A stretch of 45,995 nucleotides of DNA from a virus. Below the pieces are notes generated by a model. That model ran no database searches. It saw only the letters and a program-made list of their open reading frames with translations, and was not told where the DNA came from. The position numbers were made by a program, and so were the translations under genes. The DNA is taken from IMG/VR virus record IMGVR_UViG_3300042397_001603, positions 1-45,995 of that record, one strand, 5' to 3'. Within the stretch, counting starts at the first letter, position 1. The number at the start of each line of letters is the position of its first letter. Below, one piece after another: positions 32,448 to 40,539 of this stretch.

Positions 32448-34319
32448 TTATCTCAATTCTCTTAAGTCGAATGTTCTAACTCCATCAACTGTGATACGTC
32501 CGTAGAAACGGTTGTTAACCATTTTCTTAGCGTAACGTGTCATAATACCTTTAATAGGTGTGAAGTTGAATGGGTTATACATTGTAGGTGTTAATTGTAA
32601 TGGTACATACGGTGCGTAGATGTAACCTGTGTCTAACAATGACGTTCCTTTATGTCCTACTAACACTGTGTTAGCTGGGAAGTAAGGGTCACGGTAAACT
32701 TGGTAACGACCTGCTAATGTTCCAACTCTTTCAATACCCATGTTGTATTGGTCTTGCTCTGGAGACGCGTTAGATACGTGGAAGTACTCTAAATCATCAA
32801 AAATAGCCGAAATCTCAGAAGAAACTACAATCCAGTTAGCTCCACCTCTTAATGTAGATTTGTGGATTTGTGCTGACAATTGGTTAATTGCAGTAATTAA
32901 TGTTTGATTCCAATCTTTTTGAGTATAAGATGTAGTTTGAGAAATTCTTCTCCATCCGTTGTAATCCCAACGTAAGTTCCATGCCGCACCTTTACGTAAA
33001 TCTCTTAAGATTTCACGGTCGATTTCAGCAGCAACTTGTTCAGATAATAAAGCCGTTAATTCAGCTTCAGCATCGATGTTGTGGAATGCAGCAACGTCTT
33101 GAGCTAACTCAGGAGACCATTGTGCTCTTAATTTTCTTTCTGTAACAGATACAGTAACTGAATCTAAGTCGAAAGAAACCTCACCGATTTTATCTTCAAA
33201 TTCTAATTGTTCGTAACGTCTGAACGCTGCGTAGAATGATGTTCCTGAAGACGCTTCAGTAATAGTAGTACCTGTGTAACCATCTAAAGATGTAGAATCA
33301 CAATCAGCACATACTGGACAAGATAAATCAACTTCTAAGTAGATACATCCGTTAGCGTCACATACGGTTTTAAACGAACCACCGTTACCTGCAGGGTTAT
33401 TACCTGATGCCGCTGGCCAATTAGTTTGAACTGTATTACCGTAAGAAACGATTCCTTTACCATATTGTTGAGTAACAACTCTGAACAATAATGCTCCTGT
33501 TGAAACTGTACATGGAGAACCTTCAGCAACTGTTAAACCAGCACCTGTAAAGATAACTAAATCAGATAAGAAAGATTCTGTATCCATTTCATTACCGTCA
33601 GGTCCGATTAATTTACCAGCTCCTGTATCAGCGAAACCACACATTTTAACAATAACTTTTCTTGTGTTACCTGAAGCAATTTCAATACCATTTGCTGGTG
33701 CACCATCATTAATAGTTGCATCAACTAATGACCCATTTGACCATGCTTGAATCAACGTACTTGCAGTGATTGCTGACCAACGACCTTTTGAATAATCGAA
33801 TAAACCTGCTGGGTCTAAACCTGGTTCAGTTCCTTCGTAGAATAAGTCATAAAGGTTTTTAGCAACCGCTCCAGTTCCTGTGTAACCTGCATTTTGAGAT
33901 GTTGGTCCGTTTGGTGCTCCTAGTGGTGCGTAGTGGTCTCCTGAAGATACATCACTCCATGGAGTGTTAGTACCACCTGAATACCCTTGAATTTTAGGTA
34001 CAAAGAAGAATAATTTACCGATTGGTAAATTCATCGCTTGTACTGATACGATGTCATTCGCTAATAATTTAGAGAATACACGTCTTACGATAGGGAATAC
34101 AACAGTTTCAAATGAACCTGAAGACCCGTCAGACGTTGCTTCGTTAATTAAGAAAGACGCTTGGTTCTCATATAACTGAGCTACGTTTTCTTTTAGGTGA
34201 CCTTTAAGGCCTTCTAGGAATCCTAATTTATCCCATTTGTTGATAGTATCTTCTTTGATAACTTTAAGGTGTTTTAACCCGATGTTACCAACAAGACCTG
34301 ATTCTAATAATGCTCCCAT
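32448..34319 (-). CDS. Major capsid protein (T4 gp23-like)
   Basis: A 623-residue gp23-type capsid protein. The N-terminal ~60 residues are the helical delta segment, ending FLINE60 followed by ATSDGSSG; this fits T4 prohead protease cleavage at IxE and lies close to T4's cleavage after residue 65. VVFPIVRRVFSKLLANDIVSVQAM (~73-96) and EDKIGEVSFDLDSVTV (~375) are typical of HK97-fold phage capsids of this group. A loop at ~318-341 holds five cysteines. It is the last gene of the module, behind scaffold and protease genes as in T4. About 100 residues longer than T4 gp23 (521). Confidence 0.93.
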   Translation of the reverse strand: MGALLESGLVGNIGLKHLKVIKEDTINKWDKLGFLEGLKGHLKENVAQLYENQASFLINEATSDGSSGSFETVVFPIVRRVFSKLLANDIVSVQAMNLPIGKLFFFVPKIQGYSGGTNTPWSDVSSGDHYAPLGAPNGPTSQNAGYTGTGAVAKNLYDLFYEGTEPGLDPAGLFDYSKGRWSAITASTLIQAWSNGSLVDATINDGAPANGIEIASGNTRKVIVKMCGFADTGAGKLIGPDGNEMDTESFLSDLVIFTGAGLTVAEGSPCTVSTGALLFRVVTQQYGKGIVSYGNTVQTNWPAASGNNPAGNGGSFKTVCDANGCIYLEVDLSCPVCADCDSTSLDGYTGTTITEASSGTSFYAAFRRYEQLEFEDKIGEVSFDLDSVTVSVTERKLRAQWSPELAQDVAAFHNIDAEAELTALLSEQVAAEIDREILRDLRKGAAWNLRWDYNGWRRISQTTSYTQKDWNQTLITAINQLSAQIHKSTLRGGANWIVVSSEISAIFDDLEYFHVSNASPEQDQYNMGIERVGTLAGRYQVYRDPYFPANTVLVGHKGTSLLDTGYIYAPYVPLQLTPTMYNPFNFTPIKGIMTRYAKKMVNNRFYGRITVDGVRTFDLRELR

Positions 34320-34351
34320 TTTTTTGGTTTTTATTAATTTTTTAGTTTATT

Positions 34352-35851
34352 TTATTTTAATTTTGACATTAAATCTTTCATTCTTAAGAACTGAGGATTT
34401 TCGTATGTTTTAGACTCAATCAAGTTAGCCGAAGAACCTGTTGATGGAGAACTTTGAATGGTTCTTTCCATTGATTCATTCATTGGTTGACTTGTCGTAG
34501 CCGAAAGGTCATCTTTTAATGTCTTATACAAGTTTTTAGATTCTTTAATAGTTTCAACACTATCAAAACGTCTTAAGATATTAATCTTCTCTTGTTTTGA
34601 TGTCGAATGTTCTGTAAACAAACGTGTAGCATAAGCTAAGTTTGAATTAAACACTGCAACTTCGTTTAATTTATTTCTGAAAACGTTAAGTGCTTTTCTG
34701 TACTCTTCATTTTTTTCTCTAAGAACTTGTAATTCTTTGTTATCAACACTCTCTTTTTGGATTGCGGTATTAAATTTAGAGTGAGCTCTTGGTTTTGATA
34801 AACCACCCTTTCTAAAGTTAGAACCGTTTCCTAAAGTTCTTGATGCTTCTTTGGTTTCAACCTTTTTAACAGTTTTCATATCACCGTCAAGATTTTCACC
34901 GTCTTTGTATTCAAATTTCGCTTTACCAGTACCCATAGTTTTATTAACTGTTTTTTTCACAGTTTTGAAACCACCTTCTTGGTTAGGTTTGTTTGAGTAT
35001 ACTTTTTTCTTATTTGGATTTCCCATGCCAACACCCTTAGGTTTGATTGACATCTTTTTAGATTCCATAACAGGTTCTTCTTCCATATCCTCGTCTTCTT
35101 CTTCGTAAGATTCGTACATTTCTTCTTCTACTTCATCTTCTTCAGATAGACCCATATCTTCTTCACCTTCTTCTTCGTTGAATTCAATTTCATAAACAAT
35201 TTCTTCACTGTCCATTCCTTCTTCTTCTCCGAACTCTAATTCATCTTTTTCAAAATCCATTTCTTCTAATTCGTCGTTATCTTTTTTAAATACTCTATCA
35301 ATGATGCTATTGATGTCTTCGTCTTCATCGTCTTCCATACCAAAATCTGACATATCATCCATTTCAAACATTTCTTCAGAATCATCCATAAATTCTTCAC
35401 CTTCACCAACAATCATATATTCTTTTTCAGAATCTTTAAGATTGATATTACCTGAATTATCTTTGGTAACCACGATATTATCTTCAGGTCCCATTAAACT
35501 AAATACACGTAAGATTTCATCTTCGTCGTCAACGTCGGTAAGGTCAATAGTTTCATCGTCATCCATAAAGTCATCCTCCATAGAATCTTCATCATCCATA
35601 TCCATATCTAAATTATCAGTATCCATTTCCATTCCTTCGTCGTCAGACATATCGTCTTCCATTTCAGGCTCGTCCATTTCAACATCCGTTTCAATCTCGT
35701 CTTCTTGTTCAGTTAGAGATTCTTTTACTAGTTCTTTGATTTCTTCCTTCATAGTTGAAGCAAGTATTCCTTTTGCATTTTCCGCAACCGCTTCTTCCAA
35801 ATTTTTCATTTGGATGATTGCTTCTTCCACTAAAGATTTTTCTTTCGCCAT
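34352..35851 (-). CDS. Prohead scaffold/core protein (T4 gp22-like)
   Basis: A 499-residue protein with a helical N-terminus (~1-50), a strongly acidic low-complexity region (~50-265, Asp/Glu/Met-rich), a basic Lys/Gly segment (~265-370) and a C-terminal helical part (EEYRKALNVFRNKLNEVAVF). Position directly before the major capsid gene, and this composition, match T4 gp22, the scaffold that is degraded by gp21. LVKESLTEQ near 43-51 may contain a protease site. An ATATTTATA element lies at 35873-35881. The open frame on the opposite strand is a Ser-rich shadow. Confidence 0.85.
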   Translation of the reverse strand: MAKEKSLVEEAIIQMKNLEEAVAENAKGILASTMKEEIKELVKESLTEQEDEIETDVEMDEPEMEDDMSDDEGMEMDTDNLDMDMDDEDSMEDDFMDDDETIDLTDVDDEDEILRVFSLMGPEDNIVVTKDNSGNINLKDSEKEYMIVGEGEEFMDDSEEMFEMDDMSDFGMEDDEDEDINSIIDRVFKKDNDELEEMDFEKDELEFGEEEGMDSEEIVYEIEFNEEEGEEDMGLSEEDEVEEEMYESYEEEDEDMEEEPVMESKKMSIKPKGVGMGNPNKKKVYSNKPNQEGGFKTVKKTVNKTMGTGKAKFEYKDGENLDGDMKTVKKVETKEASRTLGNGSNFRKGGLSKPRAHSKFNTAIQKESVDNKELQVLREKNEEYRKALNVFRNKLNEVAVFNSNLAYATRLFTEHSTSKQEKINILRRFDSVETIKESKNLYKTLKDDLSATTSQPMNESMERTIQSSPSTGSSANLIESKTYENPQFLRMKDLMSKLK

Positions 35852-35872
35852 TTGTATGTTTTTAATTTACTA

Positions 35873-35881
35873 TATAAATAT
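35873..35881 (-). promoter_or_regulatory. ATATTTATA element for scaffold gene
   Basis: On the minus strand the sequence reads GATATTTATATAG, 21 bases before the ATG at 35851. A second copy (ATATTTATA at 35939-35947) lies further upstream, after a terminator. Confidence 0.5.
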
Positions 35882-35965
35882 CTCCCAATATCAAAAAAGT
35901 TTTAATTAAACTAATTTGATAATTGGTTTTTTATTTATTATAAATATTACCATTTTGATAAAAAA

Positions 35966-35990
35966 CAAAAAAGGGGACAAATGTCCCCCT
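35966..35990 (-). terminator. Intrinsic terminator before scaffold gene
   Basis: GGGGAC (35973-35978) pairs with GTCCCC (35983-35988) with AT extensions, and the A run upstream reads as T on the minus strand. It separates the protease-containing transcript from scaffold and capsid genes. Confidence 0.8.
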
Positions 35991-36016
35991 TTTATTATTA
36001 TTGAAATGTAAAGATT

Positions 36017-36226
36017 TTATTCTATCACTTCATCTATTTTACTTTCAACAATTGCAGTTAGTCTCCAATCCTGTGTGTAGTTCTCAAAAACTTTCGTTAC
36101 TTTGGCCTCAACATCAGTAGGGTTATAACCTTTTACTAATTTTTCTTCTCTTAATTTTTTAAGTTTTCCCGATTTTTCATCAATCATATCGGTTGTGATT
36201 TTTGCAATAAAATACTTTTCGTCCAT
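36017..36226 (-). CDS. Small DUF4494-like protein
   Basis: A 69-residue protein starting MDEKYFIAKITTDMIDEKSG. The pattern KYFIAKI, then KLREEKLVKGYNPTDVEAKVTKVFE, resembles DUF4494, a short family common in Bacteroidota and their phages, though somewhat shorter. No catalytic motif visible. It is 14 bases downstream of the protease gene and is the last gene before a terminator. Role unknown. Confidence 0.6.
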   Translation of the reverse strand: MDEKYFIAKITTDMIDEKSGKLKKLREEKLVKGYNPTDVEAKVTKVFENYTQDWRLTAIVESKIDEVIE

Positions 36227-36240
36227 GTTATAATTTTTTT

Positions 36241-36969
36241 TTAATATCCTAAATAATCGTTCAATTTTTTCATTAAGTCAAGTGATTTATTTCCACTTTC
36301 CCCAACTTGTCTTTCGACTTTCATTTTTTTCTCCTCTTCCAAGTTCTCCTCAAAGTTAAATCTATCTTCAGGATTTTGGAATAAATACGCTCCTGGTGTT
36401 GATGGTGAGGATACTAAGTCAAAACAGATTAATTCAAAATCTTCTTGGACCTCATTCTGTTCACCAACTTTTTTAAGGGAACCAACTCCTCTTGAAGAGA
36501 TTCCTAACGTAACTCCTTGTCTTAGGTAATTAGCGGCTAAATCTCCTTTAGTTGATACAATACCTCTTTCGTGGAATCCTGGTGATGTAAGTAATTGTAT
36601 CTTACCCATTAGTACAGGACCTTCCCACCATATTTCAGTTATTGCATGAGAAACTCTATCTAAATCAATTAATGACGATTCAGGGTGATTTAACTCTGAA
36701 AGAGCGGTGCCCTTTTCTATCATTTTTTTATAGTTTTCTGATTCTCTTTTTAAAATACGTTCAGGGTATATTCTACCATTTCTGTTTGGGGTATTATATT
36801 TCTGTAATACCGCATAAAATTCAAATGGTTTAGAGTGGTCTAACATATTACCTTTAGATTCTTTAATAACCTTAGCATTATGTGTATCTGTTGGTGATAC
36901 GTAACCCGCATCGTATTCTATTAATATACCTTTACCTATTTCAGTTGGTTGTAAAATTCTTAAATTCAT
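36241..36969 (-). CDS. Prohead protease (T4 gp21-like)
   Basis: A ~242-residue serine protease of the phage prohead family. A likely catalytic triad is visible: His in SELNHPESS, Ser in GVTLGISSRGVGS and Asp in FDLVSSPSTPGA. It would cleave scaffold and capsid proteins at (L/I)xE. I choose the ATG at 36969 (MNLRILQPTEIGKG) over 36999, because an ATATTTATA element at 36984-36992 ends 14 bases upstream and the first ten residues of the longer form lie over it. The longer form would overlap the previous gene by 8 bases. It lies between core genes and scaffold, as in T4. Confidence 0.85.
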   Translation of the reverse strand: MNLRILQPTEIGKGILIEYDAGYVSPTDTHNAKVIKESKGNMLDHSKPFEFYAVLQKYNTPNRNGRIYPERILKRESENYKKMIEKGTALSELNHPESSLIDLDRVSHAITEIWWEGPVLMGKIQLLTSPGFHERGIVSTKGDLAANYLRQGVTLGISSRGVGSLKKVGEQNEVQEDFELICFDLVSSPSTPGAYLFQNPEDRFNFEENLEEEKKMKVERQVGESGNKSLDLMKKLNDYLGY

Positions 36970-36983
36970 CTCAAATGTTTTAT

Positions 36984-36992
36984 TATAAATAT
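36984..36992 (-). promoter_or_regulatory. ATATTTATA element for protease gene
   Basis: AATATTTATAATA on the minus strand, overlapping the stop of the upstream gene and 14 bases from the preferred start at 36969. Confidence 0.45.
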
Positions 36993-37462
36993 TAAACATT
37001 CTCTAATTGTAGCGTATCATCGTTTGTTTTGATTTTTTTAGTTAGATAAAAGTTGAAGTAATCGTTACCGATAAAGTTTTCGTAAAAAATTCTATTAGTA
37101 ATATCTTTAAGTGAATCTTTAATTTCTTTTGATTTAAAGTCATGTCCTTCATGATTTAAAAAGAAATTAATCTCTAAGTTCATAAAAGATTTTTTACCTT
37201 GATTTAATCCGCTGGACCTTAAATCTAAATCTACTATAAATTTATCATCAAATAACTCTTTATCTAAGGATTCGTAGACCGAATGTTTTATGGCTCTGCT
37301 CATATTGAGAACTGTCCTTGTCCAATTTTCGCACTCTGTAGTTGGTTCTACCCATGTTTGGATGTTAAGATAGAGTGACTTTAAATTCATCGAATCAACT
37401 GTTCCATATACTACCTTGGCAGTGTTGAATCCGTGAATGTGTGAGGTTTTACCCTTTTTCAT
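36992..37462 (-). CDS. Hypothetical protein between portal and protease genes
   Basis: A 156-residue protein starting MKKGKTSHIHGFNTAKVVYG. Mixed alpha/beta; LKSLYLNIQTWVEPTTECENW and MNLEINFFLNHEG are beta-strand-like, with a helix in the middle (RTVLNMSRAIKHSVYESL). Its position corresponds to T4 genes 67/68 (prohead core), but it does not look like those small acidic or basic peptides. I do not recognise a family. The N-terminus has no LxE tag. Confidence 0.6.
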   Translation of the reverse strand: MKKGKTSHIHGFNTAKVVYGTVDSMNLKSLYLNIQTWVEPTTECENWTRTVLNMSRAIKHSVYESLDKELFDDKFIVDLDLRSSGLNQGKKSFMNLEINFFLNHEGHDFKSKEIKDSLKDITNRIFYENFIGNDYFNFYLTKKIKTNDDTLQLENV

Positions 37463-37549
37463 TAAATTTCATAATTTCTAAGTTTATTGTTTTAATAAAA
37501 ATAGGTATATTTACTGCAATAGTCAAAATAAATATAAACTCACAAAAAC

Positions 37550-37744
37550 ATGTTAATCATAAAGGTAGAAAAAAATGTAACTCTTGAAAAAGCGTTAAAA
37601 ATTTACAAAAGCAAAGTCATAAAGACAAGGCAAAGTAAGGAATTAAATGAACGAAAAGAATTCCAAAAAAAATCTGTTAAAAATAGGAATATGATTTCAA
37701 AAGCGAAATACGTTCAGAAAAAATATAAATCAAATAACGATTAA
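37550..37744 (+). CDS. rpsU: Ribosomal protein bS21
   Basis: A 64-residue basic protein of the bS21 family: MLIIKVEKNVTLEKALKIYK opens like the bacterial protein, followed by helices KVIKTRQSKELNERKEF and KKSVKNRNMISKAKYVQKKY, with the usual F-x-K-x-S-V-K-x-R segment. bS21 binds the 30S platform near the 16S rRNA 3' end and influences initiation. Here it is alone on the plus strand inside the minus-strand capsid module. Upstream, TATATTTA near 37507-37514 resembles a -7 element. Its stop overlaps that of the convergent gene at 37741. Phage bS21 genes are known in large phages; a role in redirecting host ribosomes is inferred. Confidence 0.92.
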   Translation: MLIIKVEKNVTLEKALKIYKSKVIKTRQSKELNERKEFQKKSVKNRNMISKAKYVQKKYKSNND

Positions 37745-38460
37745 AGATTCTCATTCAAACTTTTAAGTTTGAAATAAGTTAACTTGTCGTATTTTTCTGA
37801 AATTACTTTATCAAGAGTTTCATCAATTCTTGTTTGAGTTGAGTTATCTTCATTATTATTTTTCATTTCAGTTAATTTAGTTACAACACTTTTTTTAACA
37901 TCATCAAATTTTTGGTTTAAAGTAACGTCATCTTCAGATAAAAGTTTTGTTAATTCTTTTTTATCTGACTCAGTTAATGAATCAATAAAATTTGTGATTG
38001 TTTTATTTGCAACATTAACCATAGAAGTTAGCGATATTTGAACAGTATCTGCTTTCTTGATAGGTAATTTCTTAAGAGATTCTGAAATGTATTTTTTACT
38101 AGTTATTCTTGATTCGATTGTTAGGACATCTCTCGAGAATAAATTATCAATATTATTATACTGATTGTCAACCTTAGAATTTTTAATCCAAGACTTTAAT
38201 GGTGTAATATCCGACTCTTGTATTTTATTAATGGTATTTTCATAAATGGTTATACATTCATTCACATATTCATTAACGATAGATTCCGATAATCCTTTAT
38301 TAGAAGATAAATCATCATATAAATAAAAAAGTTTGCATATTTTTTTATTTTCTAAAACTAACTTTTTAAAGTTTTTGAATTCTTGTTTAAATGTGTTGTT
38401 TTTATATGATTCTAATAACACATCTTCTATCTTCGATTTAATTATTCCAAAATTTGTCAT
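37741..38460 (-). CDS. Probable prohead core protein with LxE N-terminus
   Basis: A 239-residue, helical, Lys/Glu/Ser-rich protein. The start MTNFGIIKSKIEDVLLESYK contains LLE at 15-17, like the capsid-targeting-type segment of the OmpA-like protein. The rest shows repeated helices (FKNFKKLVLENKKICKLFYL; KKELTKLLSEDDVTLNQKFD) without Cys or recognised motif. It lies directly after the portal gene, where T4 has core genes 67/68. I infer a prohead core or internal protein. An ATATTTATA element lies at 38473-38481, 12 bases upstream. Confidence 0.6.
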   Translation of the reverse strand: MTNFGIIKSKIEDVLLESYKNNTFKQEFKNFKKLVLENKKICKLFYLYDDLSSNKGLSESIVNEYVNECITIYENTINKIQESDITPLKSWIKNSKVDNQYNNIDNLFSRDVLTIESRITSKKYISESLKKLPIKKADTVQISLTSMVNVANKTITNFIDSLTESDKKELTKLLSEDDVTLNQKFDDVKKSVVTKLTEMKNNNEDNSTQTRIDETLDKVISEKYDKLTYFKLKSLNENL

Positions 38461-38472
38461 CTCTTTTTTATT

Positions 38473-38481
38473 TATAAATAT
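38473..38481 (-). promoter_or_regulatory. ATATTTATA element for core gene
   Basis: GATATTTATAAAT read on the minus strand, 12 bases upstream of the ATG at 38460 and overlapping the portal stop codon. Confidence 0.5.
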
Positions 38482-39800
38482 CAGTCTTTTAGAAGTTTGT
38501 TTAACTCTTTTTCCATTTCACCTAAAGAATTTCTTGCTTTAGACAAATCAATAAATGAATCCGAATCTGTTAAGTTATCACTTTCTAATAAAATTGTTAA
38601 GTTATCACGTTTATATGATTCAGGTGTTATCTCCGCTTCACCTCCTGGTTCAGGTCCTGGTGGTGGTGGTATTGGAGCCCCTCCACCCATATCTTCAGGT
38701 GCTCCTAATCCTCCACCACTTGATTCACCTCCTGGAGGTGGTGGGGTTGCTCCCACAGTTTGAGTTGCGCCTGATTTAACACCATATAGTTTATCAATAT
38801 TGTCAAATACACCTGTATGACTGATAATAGTCGCCGTGTTAGTTAATTCAGCACCAACCGCTTTTTCAATACGTTGTTGTTGTAAATCTAATTTAATTTC
38901 TTCATCAGAGAATCCTAATACGTGTTTCTTAGCCCAAGTTACAGAAACTGGTGCAATACCTTCGATTGCCGTTACTGCATCTTTATATAATAAAACTTTT
39001 TCTTTCCAAACATCAATTTTTAATAAATCGGCCTGTGTTGATGGGTTAGTTAAACCTAATGTAAAGTTTGACAATTCATCTTCAAACCCTAATAAGAATA
39101 AATGGATGATAGCTATTTTATTCATTTCCGCAATCATAGATTTTTGAATTCTATTAATTGTTCTTGCGAAACGGATATCTTGTAATGATAAATTCTTACC
39201 ATCACCAACAACTTCCTCAAACCCTAAAAACGCTTTAGGAACTCTAAGGGCGGTTAATAATTTCTTTTGGATGTATTCAATATCGGCAATCTCCGCTAAA
39301 TTCTGTGCACCTGGTAGAGTCTCAATTGGAGATGCTTGAGCAGGGTCACGTACAGGAATAAAATAATCTTGGTCAACCGCCATTTGATTAAATCTCATAT
39401 CAACATTACCTGATTGACTATCAACAACCTGACTACGTTTGAATTTGTTCGCAACACGTTGTACATACGACTCAACATCTTTATCGTCCATATTACCTAC
39501 AAAGACTTTAAAGACACGTCTTTCAGGGGCTCTTGAGGTACGATAGATTAACATTGCGTCTTCCGATAATAATAATTGTTTCCAAATACGTCTCGCTTTT
39601 TCTAACATAGAAGTACCATAAGGTAATTTTCTATCATCACCTAATAATCTAAAGTGGGCAATTTCCCATGAATTAAATTCCATGTCTTTAGCCTTCCACT
39701 TAAATCTTAAACCTTTATTTTCTGCGGGTTCCTCGACGTTTGCCGATTTTGCCGCCATACCTCTTTCAAGTCGTTCAATCTCAATATTTGGTAATTGCAT
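38481..39800 (-). CDS. Portal protein, C-terminal part (T4 gp20-like)
   Basis: A 439-residue frame beginning MQLPNIEIERLERGM. It contains the gp20-type portal core: EIAHFRLLGDDRKLPYGTSMLEKARRIWKQL (~45-75), ALRVPKAFLGFEEVVGDGKNLSLQDIRFARTI (~185-215) and the helical wing/stem. The end is Pro/Gly-rich followed by an acidic tail. Upstream, six codons and then a TAA separate it in the same frame from the N-terminal part (39819-40325). It has no promoter-like element of its own. Together the parts would make ~614 residues (T4 gp20 is 524). Whether it is made as a separate chain, by readthrough, or is an artefact cannot be told from here. Confidence 0.85.
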   Translation of the reverse strand: MQLPNIEIERLERGMAAKSANVEEPAENKGLRFKWKAKDMEFNSWEIAHFRLLGDDRKLPYGTSMLEKARRIWKQLLLSEDAMLIYRTSRAPERRVFKVFVGNMDDKDVESYVQRVANKFKRSQVVDSQSGNVDMRFNQMAVDQDYFIPVRDPAQASPIETLPGAQNLAEIADIEYIQKKLLTALRVPKAFLGFEEVVGDGKNLSLQDIRFARTINRIQKSMIAEMNKIAIIHLFLLGFEDELSNFTLGLTNPSTQADLLKIDVWKEKVLLYKDAVTAIEGIAPVSVTWAKKHVLGFSDEEIKLDLQQQRIEKAVGAELTNTATIISHTGVFDNIDKLYGVKSGATQTVGATPPPPGGESSGGGLGAPEDMGGGAPIPPPPGPEPGGEAEITPESYKRDNLTILLESDNLTDSDSFIDLSKARNSLGEMEKELNKLLKD

Positions 39801-39818
39801 ACATCCAACAATACCTGT

Positions 39819-39821
39819 TTA
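39819..39821 (-). other. In-frame TAA interrupting the portal gene
   Basis: Minus-strand reading is KLDA, TAA, then TGIVGCMQLPNIEI with no frame change. A single-base change (from AAA, CAA or GAA) would explain it. Other genes in the window use TAA as a normal stop, so general TAA reassignment is excluded. Confidence 0.85.
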
Positions 39822-40325
39822 AGCATCTAATTTTAAATAAACAAAATTATCACCGTATTTTGCGGTATTTCTTGTCCACATCGGTAAATTAGTATTGATA
39901 TCTAAAACATTATTAAACAAGTCAATTAAGATTGATTTAATACGTTTAGATTCTGAATATATTTGTAACATGTAACCATTTTGGTCAACAGTTGTTGATT
40001 CTTCACCGTAGATATCTAAAGCCGCCGAAATTTCAGGAGTATATTCCATTGATTCATAATCATAGAATGATGCTAATCTTGTTGGTTCATAATAAACCGC
40101 TTGAGTGTATAAGTTACTCTCAATTTTAGTCCATTGATTGGCTAAGTAATACGTTTGTTGAGCTTGTAATTTTTCTTTATCGTATTCCTGTTTTGATGTC
40201 GTTTTTAATAACTCAGTCTTGTCTAACTTATATGTTGGATAATCTTGATTTAACAGGGCGTTAGGACCGAAGGCTTGAGATAGCCTCTGCCAAACTGTAA
40301 ATTGATTATTTTGATTGTTTTCCAT
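39819..40325 (-). CDS. Portal protein, N-terminal part (T4 gp20-like)
   Basis: A 168-residue frame starting MENNQNNQFTVWQRLSQAFG. It matches the N-terminal part of gp20-like portals: YEPTRLASFYDYESMEYTPEISAALDIYGEESTT (~80-113) and MWTRNTAKYGDNFVYLKLDA at the end, where homologues simply continue. The portal ring sits at the capsid vertex and starts prohead assembly, so a truncation would be expected to be lethal. It follows a 51-residue gene and the terminase, as in T4-like genomes. Confidence 0.85.
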   Translation of the reverse strand: MENNQNNQFTVWQRLSQAFGPNALLNQDYPTYKLDKTELLKTTSKQEYDKEKLQAQQTYYLANQWTKIESNLYTQAVYYEPTRLASFYDYESMEYTPEISAALDIYGEESTTVDQNGYMLQIYSESKRIKSILIDLFNNVLDINTNLPMWTRNTAKYGDNFVYLKLDA

Positions 40326-40362
40326 GTAATAAATTTAATTCTAATTATCTATAATTAAATAG

Positions 40363-40518
40363 TTAATTTTGTTTACCTTTCTTTCCATTAGGGTCACCCT
40401 TTTGTTGGTTTATTTTATTATCACCACCAGGTCTAACATTACTAATACCCTGACCAGGTACGTTTAATTTACTACCATTAAGTTTGTTCCCCGATTTTTT
40501 TCTAGAAGTTAGTCCCAT
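40363..40518 (-). CDS. Short basic protein between terminase and portal genes
   Basis: A 51-residue frame starting MGLTSRKKSGNKLNGSKLNV and ending GDPNGKKGKQN, Gly/Asn/Lys-rich, with no hydrophobic segment. It fills the 215-base gap between terminase and portal. An ATATTTATT element at 40532-40540 lies 13 bases upstream of its ATG, the same distance as at other virion genes, which is the main reason for calling it. It may be a basic virion or DNA-associated peptide. Confidence 0.6.
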   Translation of the reverse strand: MGLTSRKKSGNKLNGSKLNVPGQGISNVRPGGDNKINQQKGDPNGKKGKQN

Positions 40519-40539
40519 GTGATATTTTATTAATAAATA

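Noticed and set aside
35301-35909. 202-residue Ser-rich plus-strand frame
   Set aside because: Antisense of the Asp/Glu-rich part of the scaffold gene (GAN/GAA codons read as Ser-rich on the other strand).
38481-40325. Genome-wide TAA reassignment as explanation for the split portal
   Set aside because: Many clearly complete genes here (for example mgsA, terminase and bS21) end with TAA exactly where expected.
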